NCBI RefSeq assembly: GCF_000151315.2
Contig: NW_011887292.1
Location: 1,245,735 to 1,309,734, forward strand
Source: Capsaspora owczarzaki ATCC 30864
Lineage: Eukaryota; Opisthokonta; Filasterea
Reading direction: 5' to 3'
DNA length: 64,000 nt
Position numbers and translations under genes: made by a program. This document shows positions 59,346 through 64,000 of this stretch, piece by piece; position 1 is the first letter of the stretch, and every line of letters starts with the position of its first letter. The notes under the pieces were generated by a model, which worked only from the letters and a program-made list of their open reading frames with translations, was not told the DNA's origin and searched no databases.

Positions 59346-61662
59346 ATGTCGTCGCCCGATCGTGCTGCGCGCCTTGAGGAGAAGGAGGAGCTGCAGTTCC
59401 TGAACTCCAAGCTCGAGCTCTACATTCACCGGTGCGCTCTCCTCCTCCTCCATTGCTTCATTCGCTGTAGATTGAAGCAACACGGTTGAATTTTGGTGTC
59501 GATCTCGTCAAGTCCATGGCGATTGTCAGAGGGACTGAGTGAAAGAACGACAAGGGAAAAAAAAAAAAAAAAATCAATGAAACGCGCAGTTTGCCCTCCG
59601 TTGTGCGTTGGCTGACTGATGGAGGGAAAAGCGCTGGATCCAACACCCTGACCTGACTTTGCAACCATCACCCACGACCCACGATCACCATCACGGTCCG
59701 GAACGCGAGCTCCTCCCAAGCGTCGAAACAAAGCATCACGATATCACTATCAAAATTCGCTTTTTTTTTTTTTTTTTTTTTTTTTGTGTTGCGGTTCTGT
59801 TCGCCTCATCCATCCACCCATGCATGCACAACAGCGATGATTATCCTGCACCCATTCACTCACACTTTGCTCATCGTGTGAATCAAATCACGGCACAACA
59901 AACCAGACGTCAGGAGCTGCAAACCCTGGTCAAGACGCTCGAGTCGGAGTTGGAACGCGAGCGCAATGACGCTCAGCAGCGACTCGAGATTGCTCATCGC
60001 CAGTACGAGGCGACGCTGACCGAGACGCGCCACGCACTCGACAAGGCTGCCAGCGAGGCGTCGCATGCCAGCTCGAGCCTCGTACAGGTGAACGCAGAGC
60101 TCGCCGCGACCAAGGAGCGCGCCCGCACCGAATCCAGCGCGGCAGACGCGTTGCGTTCCCGCTACGAAGCGCTCCAGCTCGCCAAGCACGAGCTGGACGG
60201 CCGTCTTGCCGTCAGCGAGATTGCCATCAAGGAGCTCAAGGACAACCTCAAGCATGCCGACTCTGATCGCAAGCACGCAGAGAAGGAGAGCGACGCGCTG
60301 CGCAAGTCAAGCGAGAAGGAGGCCCAGGCGCGCATTGCCGCCGAGAACGCACTCGCGCGCTTCAAGCAGGACGCCCAGGCCAGCGCCAAGACCGGCGCAG
60401 ACCTCAATGCCTACCACTCGGAAGAAATGCGCCGTCTCCGCTCAGACCTGTCGTCGCTCGAGCGCAAACTGCGTGCCGAGCACGACCAAGAGCTGGCCGA
60501 GGCACTCTCAGAGCACCGTCGCCAGACTGAGGCCGAAAGCGCCCAGTACCGGGCCGAGGTTCAGGCGCTGTACGAGTCTCGCCTGGAAGCCGCGCGTGAG
60601 CAGGCCGTCAAGGACGCCTCCGTCGTGGCTGGGCTGCAGCAGGCCCTGAGCGCTGCGCAAGCCGCGCAAGACCGCGCCCGCGCCGAGGTGACGGCTCTGT
60701 CTCAGCGCAGCGAAACCTTGTCCACACGCGTGCGCACGCTCGAGCACGAGCTGATCATCGAGCGCGACACGGTCGTTGAGGTGCAACGTTTGCGCGAGGA
60801 GGCGACGCGGCTGATGCAAGAGGCGATTGCCGCCAAAGACAGCGAGGTGCGCACGCTCACAGAGACCAACGTCGCGCTTGACAAGGAAATTGCAATGTAC
60901 CGAACCCTTCTCGAGGTCGAAGAGAAGCGTCTTGGCGAAGACTTTACCCCGACCCGTCGTGGTGGTCGCGATCGCGCCGCTTCCACGTCGGTTGTTGCGA
61001 GCGGAGCGACCAAGCGCACGTTCTCGGAAACCGCCGAGGAAACCAATACCACCCCTGTTCGTTCCAAGCGTCGTCGTGAGGAAGACCCTTCGCCTTCTCG
61101 ATCGGCCTCCTCGTCATCTGCCACCTTTTTCGCGGGCGCCCCGCGCTCGGTCGTCAACGCCGCCACGCGTGCCCTGTTCACATCGTCTGCAAGCTCGTCG
61201 TCAGATGCGTCCTCTTCGTCGACTGGCACGACGCTTTGGACATCCGAGCCCGTCACGGAAGCTGGCCTGGTCGTGTTCGAGCCGGTGAATCTGGTCGAGC
61301 ACAACAAGCTTGTCCTCCGCAGCACCAACCCCGAGGAGGAAGTGTCCCTCCATGGCTGGAAGGTGCGCACCACCTCCGAGACCACGGGCTCTGCGACCTA
61401 CGAAATCCCTGCAGGCATTGCCTTGTCTGCGGAGCATCCTACCGTGACCATCTGGACGGGTGTATCTGCCACACGCGGCAAGAGGAAGTCACGCTCGGAG
61501 CTTCTCTGGAAGCAGGACATCAACTACGCCTCGAACGGCGCGTGCATCCAGCTGCTTGACAACGAAGACAATGAGATTGCGCGCCTCGAGGTCCGCGAGC
61601 AAAAGGAAGACGAGCTGTTTGAGCGACAGAGCGATCCTCGTGTTGGCTGCAGCATCATGTAG
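59346..61662 (+). CDS. LMN: Nuclear lamin
   Basis: Exons join(59346..59431,59907..61662) give 613 residues. Coil 1A starts LEEKEELQFLNSKLELYIHR, like animal lamins. The rod ends LDKEIAMYRTLLEVEEKRL, the canonical coil 2 end. Hand counting gives 298 residues from a conserved Tyr in coil 1B to the rod-end Tyr, against about 295 in human lamin A, so the long lamin-type coil 1B is present. A basic NLS (SKRRREED, about 416) and a lamin-tail Ig-like domain (about 470-595, EVSLHGWKVRTTS and CIQLLDNEDNEIARL) follow. The C-terminus is CSIM, a CaaX box for farnesylation, identical to that of human prelamin A. It forms the nuclear lamina. A poly(A) signal lies at 61786-61791. Confidence 0.96.
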
Positions 61663-61991
61663 GAGGATGTTATGCGTGTAGTGTGTCAGTGGGGTTGTTT
61701 TTCTTTTGTTTTGTGTTGTTTCGGCAGTGGAGCAAATTATTTGAGCATGGGTTGTCTGGTTTGATTTGAGAACCTTTGAGAATGGAATAAAGCAAGTTTA
61801 GTGGAACAAAAACAAAAAAAAAAAAACGCAACGTGTGTTTCAATACATGTACAATCGTGGAAGTATAATACAAAGGCAAAATCAAGAAACCAGAAAAAAA
61901 AAAACAAAAAAACAAAACAAACACTTTACAAAAAAAAAAAAAAAAAAAAAACCAAATCAATCGGTAAAAATACAAAAAATCCGCCCATACT
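61663..61991. other. Convergent 3' spacer, lamin / HECT ligase
   Basis: A/C-rich spacer with A runs near 61812-61824, 61892-61901 and 61930-61950. No gene was seen. Confidence 0.5.
61786..61791 (+). terminator. Lamin poly(A) signal
   Basis: AATAAA hexamer 124 bases after the lamin stop codon, just before an A-rich block that may be shared with the convergent HECT gene. Confidence 0.5.
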
Positions 61992-62099
61992 TTATGCAAA
62001 CCCAAACCCTTCAGAGCCTTCTGCAATCGCCAGAGATAGCTTATCTTGGAGTTCTTCAAAGGAGAGGTAGTGCGGCAAATCCAAGGTATTGGCGCTGTT

Positions 62100-62141
<42 letters not shown>

Positions 62142-63855
62142 GCCGACAAAGTCAGGGGACGGAACGATTCGAAGCAGCGAGCAAAGAAACAAAAAATCAT
62201 ACCATGTGTGTGCACAAGGGAGGCGGCGCGTCGTTGCTCGGTAGCTAATGGTGATAGACGGGCGATAGTTGACAAACCCGCCAAGTGGAACTTGCGAGGA
62301 TCCCGTGATGAATTGCAACAGCCGAGCACGCTGCTCCTGAGAAAAGTTGCGAACCACCATCCAAAACCATTGAATGGGCTGTTGCAAGTAACCCCCCCCC
62401 CCCAAAAAAAATGCAAAACATGGAAAAGAAATCGAAATGAGACCACAGTTACAAAACGACGACCTTTCAGACACAGAGCGCTCGTCAGCCCCTCCTCTCC
62501 AACCTGCACCAACCGCATTCCCCCCGTACCTCAGAGGTGATCGAGTAGCCAATGTACGCGGTATGACGGCGAAAGTCATCAACATCCACCGAAGGCAAGC
62601 CGCAGAAGAGAAGCTCCATCTCGCGGTCGGAAAAAATGCACACCAAGTCTTCGTCAATAACGGAGCGGAAGCCCTTGGCGAAGGCCTCGAGCTGATGATG
62701 AACGCGGCGGACGAGACGGTACTCGGACAGCAGCTGAAGATAGTCACCCTTGTTTGCCTCCGTCACGCGCAAACGGCTGCCGTTGGGCTTGAATTCAACA
62801 ATCTTGCGGACGCGACCCTGGTTGTCGTACTCTTCCTCCGCAAAGAACAGCTCAAGCCCGCTCGTCTCGTCCAGCGCATCCATGTTGTTTGTTTGTACGT
62901 AAAAGATCTTGGTACGGAAGAAGGCTGGGTCATCCACCTCAAAGTCCGCAACCGAGCACGACAGCCCAAGCAAGTAGCGGCGCATGGACTGGGAGAGACG
63001 TACGTTGACAAACAGCGGAGAGCCACGAGCGCAAGTGTCGTACACAACCTTCCCAAGCACGGTGCCGGCAAAGCGGTAGAGCGACAGTCGGTCTCTGGAG
63101 TGCGCGTTGAGCTTGCTTGCCACAGGATGGACGCACGACGACGAGCTGTCGAGTTTGGCAAAGAGACCCGTCTGCTCTCCGAACAGCTGTGCGCAGAGCA
63201 CCGTGAAAAATTCGCGCCGCAGTCCTCCGTGATCGATGCCCTGCTCGTTCTCAAACTGCACGTGATTGAGCAGCCTGAGTTGCACATCGCTCAAGCCGCC
63301 AATGGTGGCTTGTGCCGAACGCAGCAAGTTGAGTCGATCCACGATAATTCGGGTTTGCACTTGTCGCGCGTCTTCCGGATGTTGGTTTCGGAGCTCCTCT
63401 GAAAAATAGACCTGTTTGTCCGCGAAATTGTTGCTTACACAACCTAGCCACAAAGGGAGAATATACGAGGAATGAGGACGTGATTGAGCACGAGAAAGAG
63501 ATGAGGGGGGGGCGGGGAAAGGAAATAAGAAAAAAAAACAACAAAACTTTTGGCCCTCACCTGTTCGATTGGCTGCTAGTCGCATCAGCAGCGCATAGAG
63601 AATGTTGCGTTGCGCACACGTGACCTCGATGCGGCGGGCGCCGATGATAAACTTTTGAGAGTCCGCACGAGACAACGCCACCTGGGAAGAAAGGACAGCA
63701 AAAACAGAAGTTTGAGGAGTGAGAGAAAACTACCTCTCTGCACCGGCACGCAGGCGCTACGAGGAGAAGCGCAGTACCTGGAGATTCGGTGCAATACGGC
63801 CAGTGTATTGCCGCCGAGCAATGACACGAAGAATGTAGGCTGCAAATAGAATGGT
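61992..63855 (-). CDS. HECT-type E3 ubiquitin ligase, C-terminal part
   Basis: Exons (minus) 63855-63778, 63681-63561, 63443-62530, 62378-62203 and 62094-61992; more 5' exons must lie beyond the right edge. The HECT N-lobe shows FENEQGIDHGGLRREFFTVL, RFAGTVLGKVVYD, VEFKPNGSRLRVTEANKGDY and a GLPSVDVDDFRRHTAYIGY block. The C-lobe has WFWMVVRNFSQEQRARLLQF and TGSSQVPLGGF. The catalytic site LPCAHTC is followed by ANTLDLPHYLSFEELQDKL and the end EGSEGFGFA. The catalytic Cys codon is split TG|C by the last intron. The 40-residue exon before the HECT domain reads LSRADSQKFIIGARRIEV. The N-terminal targeting domains are outside the window, so the subfamily cannot be named. Confidence 0.93.
62107..62140. 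repeat. (GA)n in last HECT intron
   Basis: Dinucleotide array of about 17 units a few bases upstream (sense strand) of the acceptor used for the exon that completes the catalytic cysteine. On the sense strand it reads (TC)n and serves as the polypyrimidine tract. Confidence 0.85.
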
Positions 63856-64000
63856 CTGTCCAAACAATCAAGGAAGTGTGTGTGAGCGAGCGTGTGAGTG
63901 TGTGAGTGTGTGAGTGTGTTTTTCCCCCTCCTCCATTGAGCAGGTTTTCAGAGCAATGTTGCCGTGTTTTGCGCAAAACAAAGGCAAAAGGCCTCCAAAA
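63856..64000. other. Window edge, unresolved upstream HECT gene sequence
   Basis: This is intron or upstream exon sequence of the HECT gene. A (GTGTGA)-type repeat lies near 63880-63915. An exon could not be placed before the sequence ends. Confidence 0.4.

Noticed and set aside
59835-59906. Extra residues in lamin coil 1A from the AG at 59834
   Set aside because: They would put prolines into coil 1A and break the register, which is exact with the acceptor at 59905-59906.

Overview
This 64 kb window is nuclear DNA from a unicellular eukaryote. It has short spliceosomal introns (GT-AG, one GC-AG), GC-rich coding sequence with strong C/G preference at third codon positions in the best-expressed gene, and AT-rich spacers full of homopolymers and microsatellites. 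The gene set points to a single-celled relative of animals (Holozoa): a canonical lamin with a CSIM CaaX box, folliculin, MOB1, ARF6, VPS33A, a filopodial myosin with two MyTH4-FERM units, an adhesion GPCR with a GPS motif, and a myristoylated tyrosine-motif scaffold. A filasterean such as Capsaspora would fit, but this is inference from gene content. No tRNA, rRNA, CRISPR array, virus-like element or intact transposon was seen.

Layout. 1-2558: spacer with a fragment of a kinase C-lobe (-). 2559-5625 (+): coiled coil, PD-(D/E)XK nuclease and protein kinase in one protein (Crinkler-type core). 7305-8406 (+): ARF6. 8977-11714 (-): VPS33A. 12018-13769 (+): MOB1. 15069-17171 (+): Ser/Thr kinase. 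17536-26028 (-): double MyTH4-FERM myosin. 26522-30013 (+): folliculin. 30249-34478 (-): membrane-anchored protein with a probable Fe(II)/2-oxoglutarate oxygenase core and TPR-like helices. 36814-39870 (+): myristoylated proline-rich scaffold. 40197-43667 (-): secreted protein with a PLC/GDPD-like N-terminal domain. 43909-47022 (+): prolyl oligopeptidase. 47348-50949 (+): eEF2. 51519-55495 (-): adhesion GPCR with Receptor-L-like ectodomain. 56264-58398 (-): MFS transporter. 59346-61662 (+): lamin. 61992 to beyond the right edge (-): HECT ubiquitin ligase.

Genes lie mostly in alternating divergent and convergent pairs (VPS33A/MOB1, myosin/FLCN, the GDPD-like gene/PREP and MFS/lamin diverge), so short spacers probably hold shared promoters. 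Several genes share themes. ARF6, the myosin and the scaffold belong to cortical actin and membrane traffic. VPS33A and folliculin act at the lysosome. MOB1 is a Hippo/NDR core component. Lamin builds the nuclear lamina. There is no sign of an operon or of co-regulation beyond shared promoters.

Exon boundaries were placed by hand from reading frame, splice-site sequence and similarity to remembered family sequences. The exon lengths add up in frame for every complete gene model. The least certain points are the first exons of MOB1 and eEF2, and the enzyme assignments of the oxygenase-like and GDPD-like genes.
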